NCBI GenBank assembly: GCA_023953835.1
Contig: JAMLJB010000001.1
Span: 1,550,001-1,614,000 of the forward strand
DNA: 64,000 nucleotides
Reading direction: 5' to 3'
DNA from: Rhizobiaceae bacterium
GTDB lineage: Bacteria > Pseudomonadota > Alphaproteobacteria > Rhizobiales > Rhizobiaceae
In this document: positions 17,857 through 30,523 of the stretch, piece by piece
Numbering within the stretch: position 1 is the stretch's first letter
How the letters are laid out: every line of letters begins with the position of its first letter
Notes under the pieces: model-generated
What the model was told of the DNA's origin: nothing
Database searches by the model: none
Seen by the model: only the letters and a program-made list of their open reading frames with translations
Translations under genes and position numbers: made by a program

Positions 17857-18483
17857 ATGGCAGTCAAACGTATGCTGATCGCGCTGGCGGTCCTTGTGCT
17901 TGCTCCGGCGGCTCCCGCGCATGCCGACCCCTATCAGATCGTCGGATTCGGCGACAGTTTGATGGCCGGATACGGCCTTCAAAATGGCGAGAGCTTTCCG
18001 GACAAATTGCAGGCGGCGCTCAAGGCGAAGGGTCACGACGTCGTGATCGCCAACGCAGGCGTTTCGGGAGACACCACGAGTGGCGGCCTGTCGCGGCTGG
18101 ACTGGTCTGTGCCCGACGGGACCAACCTTGTGATCCTCGAACTTGGCGCGAACGACATGCTGCGCGGCGTGTCTCCCGACCTGACAGAGAAGAACCTCGA
18201 CGCGATGCTCGCGCAATTTCAGAAGCGTGGCATTCCGGTGCTTCTGGCGGGCATGCGCGCCGCACCGAATCTCGGCATGGACTACAGGGCGAAGTTCGAC
18301 GCCATCTATCCTCGCCTCGCCGGAAAATACGAGGTTGCGCTCTATCCTTTTTTTCTGGATGGCGTCGTAGCCGACAAGACCTATCTTCTGGAGGATGGAT
18401 TGCATCCCAACGCCGCCGGTATCGACCGCATCGTCGAACGCATCCTGCCGGCCGTCGAAAAAGCCATTGCGTCGAGCGGCTGA
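17857..18483 (+). CDS. tesA: Periplasmic GDSL acyl-CoA thioesterase/arylesterase, TesA-like
   Basis: A 208-residue SGNH hydrolase. A signal peptide is clear (MAVKRMLIALAVLVL then APAAPAHA before DPYQ). Block I is GFGDSLMAGYG with the catalytic Ser, block II glycine is NAGVSGDTT, block III is LGANDMLRG, and block V is DGLHPNAAG with the catalytic Asp and His. TesA-type enzymes hydrolyse acyl thioesters, aryl esters and lysophospholipids in the periplasm. The ATG at 17857 is chosen because it begins the signal peptide; an open frame extends back to 17785 but overlaps the divergent ATPase gene. Confidence 0.92.
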   Translation: MAVKRMLIALAVLVLAPAAPAHADPYQIVGFGDSLMAGYGLQNGESFPDKLQAALKAKGHDVVIANAGVSGDTTSGGLSRLDWSVPDGTNLVILELGANDMLRGVSPDLTEKNLDAMLAQFQKRGIPVLLAGMRAAPNLGMDYRAKFDAIYPRLAGKYEVALYPFFLDGVVADKTYLLEDGLHPNAAGIDRIVERILPAVEKAIASSG

Positions 18484-18539
18484 GAAGCGAAGTTTAACCA
18501 CCCGGTCAAACAACAGCACAAAGCGCTTGCCGTGCCGCA

Positions 18540-18557
18540 CAAACGATGATTCGTTTG
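18540..18557. repeat. Short perfect inverted repeat between tesA and thpR
   Basis: CAAACGA and TCGTTTG flank a four-base centre. It has no T-tract on either side, so it may be an operator or a weak terminator. Nothing else in the 109-base gap stands out. Confidence 0.3.
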
Positions 18558-18592
18558 GGTTGCGCGTCTGATTCGAGAAAGGGAGCCTGCCT

Positions 18593-19186
18593 ATGCCCCG
18601 ATTGTTCACCGCCCTCGAAATTCCCCGGGACGCTGCACTTTCCCTTTCGCTCCTGCGCGGAGGGCTGCCCGGCGCGCGGTGGATCGATGTCGAGAACTAC
18701 CATCTGACCCTGCGCTTTTTCGGAGACATCGAAGGTCACGTCGCCGACGAAATCGTCAACGCGCTCGATCGGGTGCGCCGACCGGCCTTTCAGTTGACGC
18801 TTTCAGGCGTCGGTGCGTTCGGCGGCAAGAAACCGCATTCGCTATGGGCAGGCGTTGCGGCGTCGCCCGACCTTTTCGCCCTTCAGGCCGAGATTGACCG
18901 CATTGCGGCGCGGCTTGGCCTTCCCTCCGACCCCCGAAAATTTTCGCCCCATGTCACGCTGGCGCGGCTGCGCAACACCTCGCCGGACGCGGTGGCGCTC
19001 TACCTTTCCGCGCGCGGCAACTTCGCGGCAATGCCGTTCAAGGTCGGTCGCTTTGTGCTGATGTCCTCGCGCGATTCGGTCGGCGGCGGTCCCTATATCG
19101 TGGAGGAGGCCTGGCCTCTCGGTACCGATATCCGCGCGGTGAGCGCGCCTGCAAGCCCGTCCGACGCCTCCCGCGGGGTCCGGTAG
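18593..19186 (+). CDS. thpR: RNA 2',3'-cyclic phosphodiesterase (2'-5' RNA ligase family)
   Basis: A 197-residue 2H phosphoesterase. The two catalytic HxT motifs are in YHLTLRFFGD (about residues 38-47) and SPHVTLARL (about 123-131). The N terminus PRLFTALEIPRDAA is typical. ThpR opens 2',3'-cyclic phosphates on RNA; ligase activity is seen in vitro. A GAGAAAGGGAG ribosome site precedes the ATG. Both catalytic motifs are intact. The C-terminal ~30 residues look disordered. Confidence 0.92.
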   Translation: MPRLFTALEIPRDAALSLSLLRGGLPGARWIDVENYHLTLRFFGDIEGHVADEIVNALDRVRRPAFQLTLSGVGAFGGKKPHSLWAGVAASPDLFALQAEIDRIAARLGLPSDPRKFSPHVTLARLRNTSPDAVALYLSARGNFAAMPFKVGRFVLMSSRDSVGGGPYIVEEAWPLGTDIRAVSAPASPSDASRGVR

Positions 19187-19280
19187 GGCGCTTCGGCTTC
19201 GGCAGGGTCAATTCGGTTTCCGGCATCTTGCAGGGAGGCGCTGGCTTCACCACATCATATGCAGGATCATGGAGGGATCG

Positions 19281-19631
19281 ATGGAAGGAGCGCGCATGTA
19301 TCGCGACGATGCTTCCCACCGAGCGGAAGACGTCCGGTTGAATTTCTGGCGAACCGCACGAAAGGCGGCGCGGCATGTCCCCTTCATGGAGGATGTGGTT
19401 TCCGCTTATTATTGCGCGCTGGATCACGATACCTCGATCAAGACAAAGGGCATCCTGCTCGGCGCGCTGGCTTATTTCGTGCTGCCCGTCGATGCCATCC
19501 CGGATATTCTCGCCGGCGTCGGCTTTACGGACGATGTCGCGGTGCTGTCGGCAGCCCTTGCCGCCGTGAAGGCGAGCATCACTCCGGCCCATCGAAGTGC
19601 CGCGCGCAAGGCCATCGACGACTGGTCGTAA
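19281..19631 (+). CDS. YkvA family protein (DUF1232)
   Basis: A 116-residue protein with the DUF1232 signature in the middle: KTKGILLGALAYFVLPVDA, then IPDILAGVGFTDDVAVL. This is a short hydrophobic hairpin with PVDAIPD and a conserved D(D) pair. The N-terminal part (NFWRTARKAARHVPFMEDVV) is basic and amphipathic. The function is unknown; members are probably membrane associated. The ATG at 19281 follows GGAGGG at four bases; starts at 19269 and 19296 are also possible. The 221 bases after it up to the next start show no gene. Confidence 0.85.
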   Translation: MEGARMYRDDASHRAEDVRLNFWRTARKAARHVPFMEDVVSAYYCALDHDTSIKTKGILLGALAYFVLPVDAIPDILAGVGFTDDVAVLSAALAAVKASITPAHRSAARKAIDDWS

Positions 19632-19852
19632 ACCGGACCGAAAAGCACAAGTCAAACTCTTGCCGCTTTTCATGGCTTTCTCAATATCGGGCAGGCTTGA
19701 TCCGCGAGGCAATGTGGCCGGGCCGGGCTGTCGGCAGGAGGTCAGCCGGCGGAATAACGGTTTGGTAACCCTGATTAAGTCAAAATGAACCAAATTGCCT
19801 CGCCCGTCAGGCACGGCGCATGATTTTATTCAGAACGGGAAATGTCTCAGCA

Positions 19853-20356
19853 ATGTACAGAATAACCGCCCTGGTTTCGAGTTTTGTGCTGGCGGTAAGT
19901 GCGGCACCAGCATTGGCGCAGTCGGCCACGAAGATTGGCCAGCACAATGCGTGGGGCACATACAGCTATCAGGCGCAGAACGGCAAGGTATGCTATGTCC
20001 TCACCGTTCCTACAGACAAGCAGCCGCCCAACCTCGATCACGGCGACATCTTCTTCTTCGTCAGCCAGCGCCCGGGTGCGACGCCCAGCTATGAGCCGCA
20101 GTTTATCGCCTCATATGATTTTCAGGCCAATTCGAAGGTCCAGGTCACGGTCGGCAACCGCTCGTTCTCGATGTTCACCAAGGGCAAATCGGCCTGGGTG
20201 GAGAAGCCGGACGACGAACCCGCGCTGATTACCGCGATGCGCGGAGGGGCCGACATGAAGGTTTCGGCGAAGTCGAAACGTGGCAATCCGACGAACTACA
20301 CCTTTTCGCTCAAAGGCATCTCGGCGGCGCTGGGTTCCATCGCGCAGTGCAAATAG
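19853..20356 (+). CDS. Invasion-associated locus B (IalB) family protein
   Basis: A 167-residue exported protein. The signal peptide is MYRITALVSSFVLAVSAAP followed by ALAQ. The mature part has the IalB pattern: WGTYSYQAQNGKVCYVLTVP with its cysteine, then DIFFFVSQRP, and a C-terminal FSLKGISAALGSIAQCK ending with a second cysteine that may form a disulfide. IalB proteins are named for Bartonella erythrocyte invasion but are common in free-living relatives; the role here is probably envelope related. The ATG at 19853 starts the signal peptide; an upstream in-frame ATG at 19820 is less likely. Confidence 0.88.
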   Translation: MYRITALVSSFVLAVSAAPALAQSATKIGQHNAWGTYSYQAQNGKVCYVLTVPTDKQPPNLDHGDIFFFVSQRPGATPSYEPQFIASYDFQANSKVQVTVGNRSFSMFTKGKSAWVEKPDDEPALITAMRGGADMKVSAKSKRGNPTNYTFSLKGISAALGSIAQCK

Positions 20357-20373
20357 GGCCTTTCGCAGGCAAG

Positions 20374-20628
20374 CTACTTCTTGGTGTCCTTCGAAGAAGA
20401 GCCGGGTGAAAACATCCCGCCCATCACGTCGCGCATCCAGTCGGCATTCTGCGGCATTGCGGTGAACCATGTTTTGAGCAGGTTTTCGGGAGAAAACCTG
20501 TCGACCTCCGCTGTCATGCGCTCTTCCATGTGTTTCATCATTGCCTGCTGAAGCGGCTGCACATCCGGGAGGCCCATGAACTGCCGCGCCTCCTCCGGCG
20601 TGCAGTCGATATTGATATTCACCTTCAT
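20374..20628 (-). CDS. Small conserved protein, DUF6489-like
   Basis: An 84-residue protein beginning MKVNINIDCTPEEARQFMG, a pattern I associate with the DUF6489 family of alphaproteobacteria. LPDVQPLQQAMMKHMEERM follows, then a region with W and P (LLKTWFTAMPQNADWM) and a polar tail. It may bind polyhydroxyalkanoate-related or lipid surfaces; this is only a guess. The ATG at 20628 has GGAG eight bases before it. The stop is 17 bases from the convergent IalB gene. Confidence 0.75.
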   Translation of the reverse strand: MKVNINIDCTPEEARQFMGLPDVQPLQQAMMKHMEERMTAEVDRFSPENLLKTWFTAMPQNADWMRDVMGGMFSPGSSSKDTKK

Positions 20629-20693
20629 TCGGTTCTCCACTGGGGTTTCAGATCACCAGATTGCGCAGGTTTTGCGCGGAGAACAACTGGCAT

Positions 20694-20721
20694 TGAAAAA
20701 GGGCGGCCTGTTGCCGCCCTT
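20694..20721 (-). terminator. Intrinsic terminator after the proline-rich membrane protein gene
   Basis: On the minus strand GGGCGGC pairs with GCCGCCC around a five-base loop, followed by TTTTTC (complement of 20695-20700). It lies about 20 bases past the stop at 20740. Confidence 0.85.
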
Positions 20722-20739
20722 CTGCTTGCAGTCGCGCTC

Positions 20740-21099
20740 TTACTGAGCGGGCGGCTGATTCGTTCCGGAGGGTGCCGGAGCGGGTGCGGCGCCCGGTGCG
20801 GGTTCTGCCGGTTGCGCCGGTACCGCCTCGTTCGTCGTCGCCGGCTCACTGGGTGCCGGTGCCTGTGACGTGCCGGGTGCGAATACGAAATAGGCGATCA
20901 CAGCAAGAACAACCACGATGGCCGCGATAATGGCGCCGCTTCCGGTGCCGCGACCTTCGACGACGCGCCTGTTGTCGATTACGTCGTTGTTTGCCTGGGT
21001 GACCCTCGGATCAAGCGGATCGATCGGAGCGCCAACCGGATCCGGGGCACGTTTTGGATCGTTGGCAAGGTCGTGCAATTTGCGTGCAGGTTCAGCCAT
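20740..21099 (-). CDS. Single-pass membrane protein with Ala/Pro-rich tail
   Basis: A 119-residue protein starting MAEPARKLHDLANDPKRAPD. The N-terminal half is polar, one transmembrane helix (GAIIAAIVVVLAVIAYFVFA) is at about residues 54-73, and the tail is a low-complexity Ala/Pro-rich stretch (PAQPAEPAPGAAPAPAP). The predicted topology puts the Pro-rich tail in the periplasm. The ATG at 21099 has AAGGAGG seven bases upstream; the longer frame to 21210 is not needed. No known domain and no assigned function. Confidence 0.75.
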   Translation of the reverse strand: MAEPARKLHDLANDPKRAPDPVGAPIDPLDPRVTQANNDVIDNRRVVEGRGTGSGAIIAAIVVVLAVIAYFVFAPGTSQAPAPSEPATTNEAVPAQPAEPAPGAAPAPAPSGTNQPPAQ

Positions 21100-21138
21100 A
21101 GCCGTCCTCCTTGTGTTCGACGTCAGACCGGCAAACGC

Positions 21139-21171
21139 AAAAAGCAGGCCGAAGTTCCAAGGTTCGGCCTG
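21139..21171 (-). terminator. Intrinsic terminator, nine-base-pair stem
   Basis: CAGGCCGAA (21145-21153) pairs exactly with TTCGGCCTG (21163-21171). On the minus strand the stem is followed by a run of five T (complement of 21139-21143). It ends the small exported-protein gene upstream. Confidence 0.8.
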
Positions 21172-21230
21172 AAAATCCCCTCTGTTGCATCCTGAACAAG
21201 CGGATCGCACCGCCTGCGCGGGCCGAAAAC

Positions 21231-21434
21231 TCAGTTCTGGTCTGAATCCTGCGGCTGGACCGTCTCCTGCCCGTCAGGCAGTGCCGGGGTCGACATGTTC
21301 GTGGAGGGTTCGCTGGCGATGCTCGCCACGACCGATTGGTCAACCTTGGCCTGGGCCGACCGCTGATATTCGCAAGCGCCGGCCAATGGCGCAGAGAAGG
21401 CAAGAAGTCCGAGTGCGAGAACAGCTTTCTTCAT
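21231..21434 (-). CDS. Small exported protein, hypothetical
   Basis: A 67-residue protein beginning MKKAVLALGLLAFSAPLAG, a clear signal sequence ending near A-C-E-Y. The residue before the Cys region (LAGAC) is close to, but not, a canonical lipobox, so lipidation is possible but unsure. The mature part is polar (SIASEPSTNMSTPALPDG) with no known domain. AAGGAG lies seven bases before the ATG at 21434. It is probably an envelope protein with no assignable function. Confidence 0.7.
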   Translation of the reverse strand: MKKAVLALGLLAFSAPLAGACEYQRSAQAKVDQSVVASIASEPSTNMSTPALPDGQETVQPQDSDQN

Positions 21435-21511
21435 TGCATGCTCCTTTTTGGTTCGGAGCATCAGAATATCAAAGCGGTCGCCTTTGACAAATCACGCTTG
21501 ACGTGAACGCG

Positions 21512-21643
21512 TCAGCGCCCGAGCGCGGTCGCGAACACGATGATGAATGAGAGGAGAAAGAGGAGGTTCAACGAAGCCAGCGCCTTCATCGCCGGAAGGG
21601 CAAGTTGTTCTGCGACGGCGGTTGCGGTGGCTGCTTTGCTCAT
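21512..21643 (-). CDS. 43-residue single-pass membrane peptide
   Basis: Reading the minus strand gives ATG at 21643 to TGA at 21512. The product starts MSKAATATAVAEQLALPAM, then KALASLNLLFLLSFIIVF, and ends ATALGR. The C-terminal half is one strong transmembrane helix. The frame sits alone between two other small genes and XerC, with codon use like its neighbours. The function is unknown. It is short enough to be skipped by standard gene finders. Confidence 0.6.
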   Translation of the reverse strand: MSKAATATAVAEQLALPAMKALASLNLLFLLSFIIVFATALGR

Positions 21644-21705
21644 GGCACCACCTTAACGGCCATTGTCGCACAATTTGTTAAGCCGATGCTTCGAATTGCA
21701 TCCTT

Positions 21706-22656
21706 TTACGCGCGCGGATGCGCTGATTCGTAGATATCCAGCAGTCGAGCGGAGTCCACGCCGGTGTAGATCTGGGTGGTCGAAAGGCTTGCATGCCCCA
21801 GCAGTTCCTGAATGGCGCGCAAATCGCCGCCGCGTCCCAAAAGATGTGTCGCGAAGGAATGGCGCAGCGCATGCGGCGTGGCAGTCTCGGGGAGGTTCAG
21901 CGCCGAACGCATCTTCTGCATCTCGCGTTGGATGATCGCCGGATTGAGCGGCCCCCCCTTGGCGCCGCGAAAAAGGGGCGCGTCGCCCGCCAGATGGTAA
22001 GGACAGAGGCTGCGATAGGTCGCGACCGCCTGCCGCGTCACCGGCAGCACCGGCACCAGCCTCGTCTTGCCGCCCTTGCCGGTTATCCGAAGCACGTCGC
22101 CGGCATCCGACGTGATGTCCGCGCCAGTCAGGCCGAGCGCCTCGGAAATACGCATGCCGGAACCATACAACAAGGCGAGCACCGCCGCGTTGCGGGCCGC
22201 GATCCATGGTTCTTCGGCAAGCTGTTCGCCGACTTCGACCACGCGCCGTGCATCGGGCACCGTAAGCGGTTTCGGCAGCGATTTCGGCTGTTTCGGCGCA
22301 CGCAGGGCCGCCGCTCCCGCCGCATTGGCAAGACCCTTGCGCTCCATGTAGCGCAAGAGCGAACGCACGCCTGCCAGGCCGCGCCCGAGCGTGCGCGCGC
22401 CCGCCCCGTCGGCGCGGCGCGCCGCGAGAAAGCCGCGCAGGTCGGCGGGTCGCAACGCGCTTACATCGGAGATGCCGGGCGGACCGCCGCAATGGCCGGT
22501 GAGGAACTGGAGAAACTGGCGTGTGTCGCGTTCATAGGCTTCGACGGTCTGTTTGGACAGCCGCCGTTCGCTGGCGAGCGATTTGAGCCAGCTTTGCCTC
22601 GCTTCTGCGAGATCGGGACGGGCGGAGATCAGAAATTCCTGCATGGCAAAATCCAT
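21706..22656 (-). CDS. xerC: Tyrosine recombinase XerC
   Basis: A 316-residue site-specific recombinase that, with XerD, resolves chromosome dimers at dif. The N-terminal SAM-like DNA-binding domain holds RRLSKQTVEAYERDTRQFL. The catalytic residues are all present: Arg in GSGMRISEAL, Lys in GKGGKTR, His-x-x-Arg in HALRHSFATHLL, His in LLGHASLSTTQIYT and the nucleophile Tyr in QIYT. The ATG at 22656 is preferred to the TTG one codon before. There is no integrase neighbourhood, att repeat or phage gene, which supports a housekeeping role. Confidence 0.9.
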   Translation of the reverse strand: MDFAMQEFLISARPDLAEARQSWLKSLASERRLSKQTVEAYERDTRQFLQFLTGHCGGPPGISDVSALRPADLRGFLAARRADGAGARTLGRGLAGVRSLLRYMERKGLANAAGAAALRAPKQPKSLPKPLTVPDARRVVEVGEQLAEEPWIAARNAAVLALLYGSGMRISEALGLTGADITSDAGDVLRITGKGGKTRLVPVLPVTRQAVATYRSLCPYHLAGDAPLFRGAKGGPLNPAIIQREMQKMRSALNLPETATPHALRHSFATHLLGRGGDLRAIQELLGHASLSTTQIYTGVDSARLLDIYESAHPRA

Positions 22657-22751
22657 CAAACCGCATCATTCTTAATGACCGGAAAACATCCGCTTGCCGG
22701 AACAAATATTGCGCTCGCAGATTTGGGCAGGACATCCGAGGGGGTTGCCGA

Positions 22752-23807
22752 ATGCGACTGTTTCAATGCCAGAATTGCGGCAACGTGGTTTACTTTGAGA
22801 ATTCGTACTGCGAGCAGTGCGGCAAGCAGGTGGGCTACCTGCCCGGCCTCGGTCAAATGAGCGCGGTCGACGCGGATGGTCCGAACTGGATTGCGCTGGG
22901 CGACCCATCGCGGCGGTATCGCTTCTGCGCGAATTGGGAGCAAAGCGCCTGCAACTGGATGGTCCATGCCGATAGCGGCGAGACCTTCTGCCGCGCCTGC
23001 AGCCACAACCGCACCATTCCCGACATTTCGACGCCGGAACATTACCGGGACTGGCGCAAGATCGAGGATGCGAAGCGTCGCCTGTTCTATTCGCTGATCC
23101 GGCTCGACCTTGAGACGCCGACCATCGCCGACGGGGTCGCCGAGCCGCTTGTGTTCGATTTCCTCGCCGATGCGCCGGACGGCAGCGTCAAGGTGATGAC
23201 GGGTCATGAGAGCGGCGTCATCACCATCTCGCTGAACGAGGCCGACGATGCCAAGCGCGAAGCGGCGCGGACCGCCATGGGCGAACCCTATCGCGCGATC
23301 CTTGGTCATTTTCGCCATGAGGTCGGGCATTACTACTGGGACCGGCTGGTGCGCGACGGCGGCCAGCTCGACAGCTTTCGCGCGCTGTTCGGGGATGAAC
23401 GCGCGGACTACAATGAAGCGCTCCAGCGCCATTATGAGAACGGCGCGCCCGCCGACTGGCGGCTGAACTTCGTTTCAGCCTATGCGACCATGCACCCGTG
23501 GGAGGACTGGGCCGAGACCTGGGCGCACTACCTGCACATCGTCGACACGCTGGAAATGGCCGCATCCTTCGGGATCGAGACGCATCCCGAGGTGGCGACG
23601 GAAGCGCTTTCGGCACGAATCGCCTTCGACCCCTACGAGACCGAGGAGCTTTCGGCGATTGTCGATGCCTGGCTGCCCGTCAGCTTCGCGTCGAACAGCC
23701 TCAACCGCTGCATGGGGTTGCCGGACCTCTACCCCTTCGTGATTCCCCCGAAGGCCATCGAGAAGCTCGGCTACATCCACAATCTGGTGCACGGATTGCG
23801 CAAATAG
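22752..23807 (+). CDS. Putative zinc-binding metallopeptidase (COG4307-like)
   Basis: A 351-residue protein. An N-terminal zinc ribbon has CQNCG and CEQCGK (residues about 6-24), with a second Cys pair in FCRAC. The C-terminal peptidase-like domain carries the zinc motif HEVGHYYWDRL (about residue 195), with further acidic and His residues in YATMHPWEDWAETWAHYLH that could supply the third ligand. The substrate and role are unknown. It may be related to the downstream convergent transglutaminase/ATP-grasp genes, since the two units are only seven bases apart at their ends. Confidence 0.82.
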   Translation: MRLFQCQNCGNVVYFENSYCEQCGKQVGYLPGLGQMSAVDADGPNWIALGDPSRRYRFCANWEQSACNWMVHADSGETFCRACSHNRTIPDISTPEHYRDWRKIEDAKRRLFYSLIRLDLETPTIADGVAEPLVFDFLADAPDGSVKVMTGHESGVITISLNEADDAKREAARTAMGEPYRAILGHFRHEVGHYYWDRLVRDGGQLDSFRALFGDERADYNEALQRHYENGAPADWRLNFVSAYATMHPWEDWAETWAHYLHIVDTLEMAASFGIETHPEVATEALSARIAFDPYETEELSAIVDAWLPVSFASNSLNRCMGLPDLYPFVIPPKAIEKLGYIHNLVHGLRK

Positions 23808-23814
23808 AGCGCGA

Positions 23815-24690
23815 TCAGGACAGCGGGATCACGTCAACCGATTGCGAGATTTCCTGCGCGCCGGAGGTGCGGAGCACGCCGCGAACCGGCGCGACATCGG
23901 AATAGTCGCGTCCCCTCGCGGCGACGATGTGGTCGAGGCCAGCCATCATCGCATTGGTCGGGTCGAACTCGATCCATCCGGCATTGGCGCCGCACCATGC
24001 CTGCACCCATGCGTGCATCGCATCGGCGCCTTCGAGGCGCGGCATGCCCTTCGGCGGTTCGGTCCGCAGGAAGCCGCTGACATAGCCGGCGGGAATGCCG
24101 ATCTCGCGCAGGCAGGCGATCATGATGTGCGCGAAGTCCTGACAGACGCCGCGCCGTTTTGCGAAGGCTTCCTCCAGCGGTGTGTCCACGGTGGTGGCGT
24201 CGCCGTCATATTGCATGTCCCGATGCAGAGCGAGGTTGATGGCGCTGACGATCTCCATGGCGGATGCATCGCCCGGCGCGACGTCGCGCACATAAGAGGC
24301 GATTTCCGGGCTCGGCCCGATGAGCGGCGAGGATTCGGCGAAATGATGCGGCGAAGCGGCATCCAGCGTGCGCACCGCCGCCAGCTCGGCGGGCAGGTCG
24401 CGCAGCCGCGCCGAGACATCCATGGCGGGCGGATAGCCGAAACGGTCGACACGCGCGCGCAGGATCACCTCGATCTCCTCGTTCGGCGTATCGAAACAGA
24501 TGTCGACGGTGCGGTTGCCGAAAAAATCGATGCGGTCGGTGCGCTCCGACGGTGCCGGATGGATATCGATGGCGCCCGCCACGAGCCGCTGGATGCCCGC
24601 CTCGTCCGCCGGCATCAGCCGCAGCACCTGACGGCCGGCGGCCATGCGGTCGTAAACGCATTTGGTATTGAGGAGGACTTCGTACAGCAT
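23815..24690 (-). CDS. Transglutaminase-like protein
   Basis: A 291-residue cytoplasmic protein with a bacterial transglutaminase-like N-terminal region and a papain-fold core. The catalytic Cys is in RRGVCQDFAHIMIACLR, the His in MHAWVQAW and the Asp in WIEFDPTN. It is the last gene of a three-gene minus-strand operon: the stop of the preceding gene (TAG, 24693-24691) is followed at once by this ATG. Families of this kind act as peptidases or amide-forming enzymes; the substrate is unknown. Confidence 0.88.
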   Translation of the reverse strand: MLYEVLLNTKCVYDRMAAGRQVLRLMPADEAGIQRLVAGAIDIHPAPSERTDRIDFFGNRTVDICFDTPNEEIEVILRARVDRFGYPPAMDVSARLRDLPAELAAVRTLDAASPHHFAESSPLIGPSPEIASYVRDVAPGDASAMEIVSAINLALHRDMQYDGDATTVDTPLEEAFAKRRGVCQDFAHIMIACLREIGIPAGYVSGFLRTEPPKGMPRLEGADAMHAWVQAWCGANAGWIEFDPTNAMMAGLDHIVAARGRDYSDVAPVRGVLRTSGAQEISQSVDVIPLS

Positions 24691-27077
24691 CTATTTGAAA
24701 TAGGTTTCCGTGATCAGTTCGGACAGAAGCGCGATCTGTCCCCAGGTCTCGTCGAGGGCCTCGACGTCGAAACCGTCCGGGGTCCGCACCGCCACGTCGG
24801 TTTGCGCGCGCAGAGCTGCGCGGGCAAGCTCGGACATCTGGCCGCGAACGCCCGCACCCGGCAGCAGATCCACCTGCGTCCTGATCTCGTTCAATTGATA
24901 GAGGATCGAACGCGGGTTCATGCCATCGAGCGCCATCAGGTCGATGACGGTCGGCCGCGATGTGCGCACGGTGTAGCGCCTGCGGTGCGACAAGGTGCTG
25001 TCGCCGACCTCCACGGCGAAATCGAGCGCGCCGTCCGGCGCATTTTCATCGGTCATGCGACCAAGCAGCGATGTCATCGCCAGCGCGCGTTCGAGCGAGC
25101 GTCCAATGGTCAGGAAGCGCCAGCCCACGAAGCGGTACATGTTTTCGTGAACGAGGCCGGAAAATCCGGTGATCTTGCGCAGCAGGACCCCCATCGCGCG
25201 GGCGCTGTCGTCGCCGACCACGGAGGTGGCGGCAATGCGGTTTGCGCTGTCGGCAAGATCGTTGAGCGCCAGCCATCCATCCACCGAGAAGCGGTCGCGT
25301 ATCTTCGAGGCGCTGCCAAGCGCTGCCTCGAACATGTTGCGCAGCGCGGGCGGAATCGCTTCGTCCGGCTCGATGTCCAGCCCCTCGATATAGGAGCGCA
25401 CATGCGACAGGAGCGGGCTTTCCAGTTCGCCCGCTTCGGCCAGCCGGGCGAAATAGGCGCGCATGAGGCGCATGGTCGATTCCGCGCGCTCGACATATCG
25501 CCCGAGCCAATAGAGGTTGTCGGCGGCGCGGCTCGGCAGCGCGCCGGGCCGGGGCCGGATATAGGGCCCGGTGGGTTCGGCCAGCATCGTCTCGGTGCTG
25601 ACCTTGCGGTCCGACACCACCCAGACATCGGCCACGGCGCTGCCCTGCTGCATGGCAACCGCCTTGGGATCGTTCGAATGGCCGATTCGCGCGAAGCCGC
25701 CCGGCATCACGGTCCAGCCGTCGAGGGTCCGCGCGAGGTAGACGCGCAGGCTGAGGGGGCGTGGTGTCAGCCGCCCGTCCTCCCATGTCGGCGTGGTGGA
25801 CAGCGTCACGGTTTCCTGTCCGACGAAGTGCCGGCCATTTTCGGCGGTCAGCGCGAACTCCGCGCCCGAATCGTCGATGCCGAAGGAGGGGCGCGCTGAC
25901 CTGCCTGCCAGTCGCGTCGGCGGCACGGCGGGACTGATGACCATGTGTCCCGCTTCGGCCGTGACGATGCGGCGCTCCTGTTCCTGCCCGCACCACCAGG
26001 TGGCCACATTGGGCATCGCCAGAGGCTCGCCCATCAGGAATTCGCATATGCCGGGCAGGAAGGCGAAAAGCGCCTTCGCCTCAAGCGCGCCGGCGCCCAG
26101 CGCATTGACCATCGCGATGTGGCCCTGGCGCGCCGCGCCCGCCAGCCCGGGGGTTCCGAGCCGCGATGCGCCGTCGAATTCGAGCGGATCGGTGAAGGTC
26201 GCGTCCATCCGTCGCCAGAGCACGCTGATCGGTCGGTTGCCGGAGACGGAGCGTACCATGACGCGACCGTTTACGACGGTCAGGTCCTCGCCCTCCAGCA
26301 ACCCGATGCCGAGATAGCGTGCGATATAGGCGTGCTCATAATAGGTGTCGGTCATCGGCCCGGGGGAGAGGATCGCGATGCTGTTCTCCTCCGCCCCGCG
26401 CATCTGGTTCAGCGATTCCCGGAAGCGCCGGAAGAAACCCGCGAGCCTGTGCACATGGGCGTCGGCGTAGTAATCGGAGAACACGCGCGCCGTCGCCACC
26501 CTGTTCTCGAGCGCAAACCCCGCGCCTGAAGGGGCCTGAACGCGGTCCTCCAGCACCCACCACTGGCCGTTCGGCCCACGCCCTATGTCGAAGGCAAGGA
26601 AATGCAGGAAGTGGCCGCCGGCGGGCTTGACGCCGACCATGGGGCGAAGCCATTCCGGGTTGCCGGCCACGATGGAGGCCGGCAGCCTGCCCTCGGCGAC
26701 CAGCGCGTTGGGACCGTATATGTCGGCTGCGACGCGTTCGAGCAGTTCGGCGCGCTGCGTCAGGGCAGCGGCGATGCCGGTCCATTCGCTGTCATGCAGC
26801 AGCACGGGAATGTGGCTGAGCGGCCAGGCGCGGTCGATGGCGCTTTTCTGGCCATACTGGCGAAAATAGACCCCCGCATCGCGCAGATATTCATCTCCGC
26901 GCGCGAAATGGCCCGCAATATCCGCTGGCGCAAGGGAGGAAAAATAGTCGAGAAACTGCGTCCAGACCGGACGAATGGCGCCGGACGGACTCATCAGTTC
27001 ATCTGCCACGCCCGCCAGCGGACGGTAGTGCGAAGCGGCATTCCATTGCCGCATGAGCTGGTCGCTGTTCTTGGCCA

Positions 27078-27081
<4 letters not shown>
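24691..27081 (-). CDS. Circularly permuted ATP-grasp and alpha-E fusion (DUF404/407/403)
   Basis: A 796-residue protein. Residues about 1-470 match the circularly permuted ATP-grasp type 2 region, with [29 protein letters not shown] and [19 protein letters not shown]. Residues about 490-796 are the all-helical alpha-E (DUF403) domain, with [20 protein letters not shown] and [17 protein letters not shown]-grasp proteins of this set are proposed to join carboxyl and amino groups, perhaps modifying a peptide or protein. Its start overlaps the stop of the upstream DUF2126 gene (ATGA, 27078-27081). In many bacteria the two halves are separate genes; here they are fused. Confidence 0.9.
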
Positions 27082-30383
<3,302 letters not shown>

Positions 30384-30523
30384 AGTGCTTCAAAGTCCCC
30401 TTGCTCAGTGTGCAATGCATCATAATCGGCTTTGCATGCCAAGCCGGAAGTTCCCGCGTCCACGGCGCGAGCTTCGTTGACATTTCCGCGAATCCGCATT
30501 TACTAAAGCAATGGAGCTGGTTC

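Noticed and set aside
21706..22656. Phage or island integrase
   Set aside because: The recombinase has XerC-like length and motifs, and there is no nearby tRNA, att repeat or phage gene.
23842..25899. A 685-codon open frame opposite the transglutaminase and ATP-grasp genes
   Set aside because: It crosses the boundary of two well-supported minus-strand genes and has shadow-like composition.
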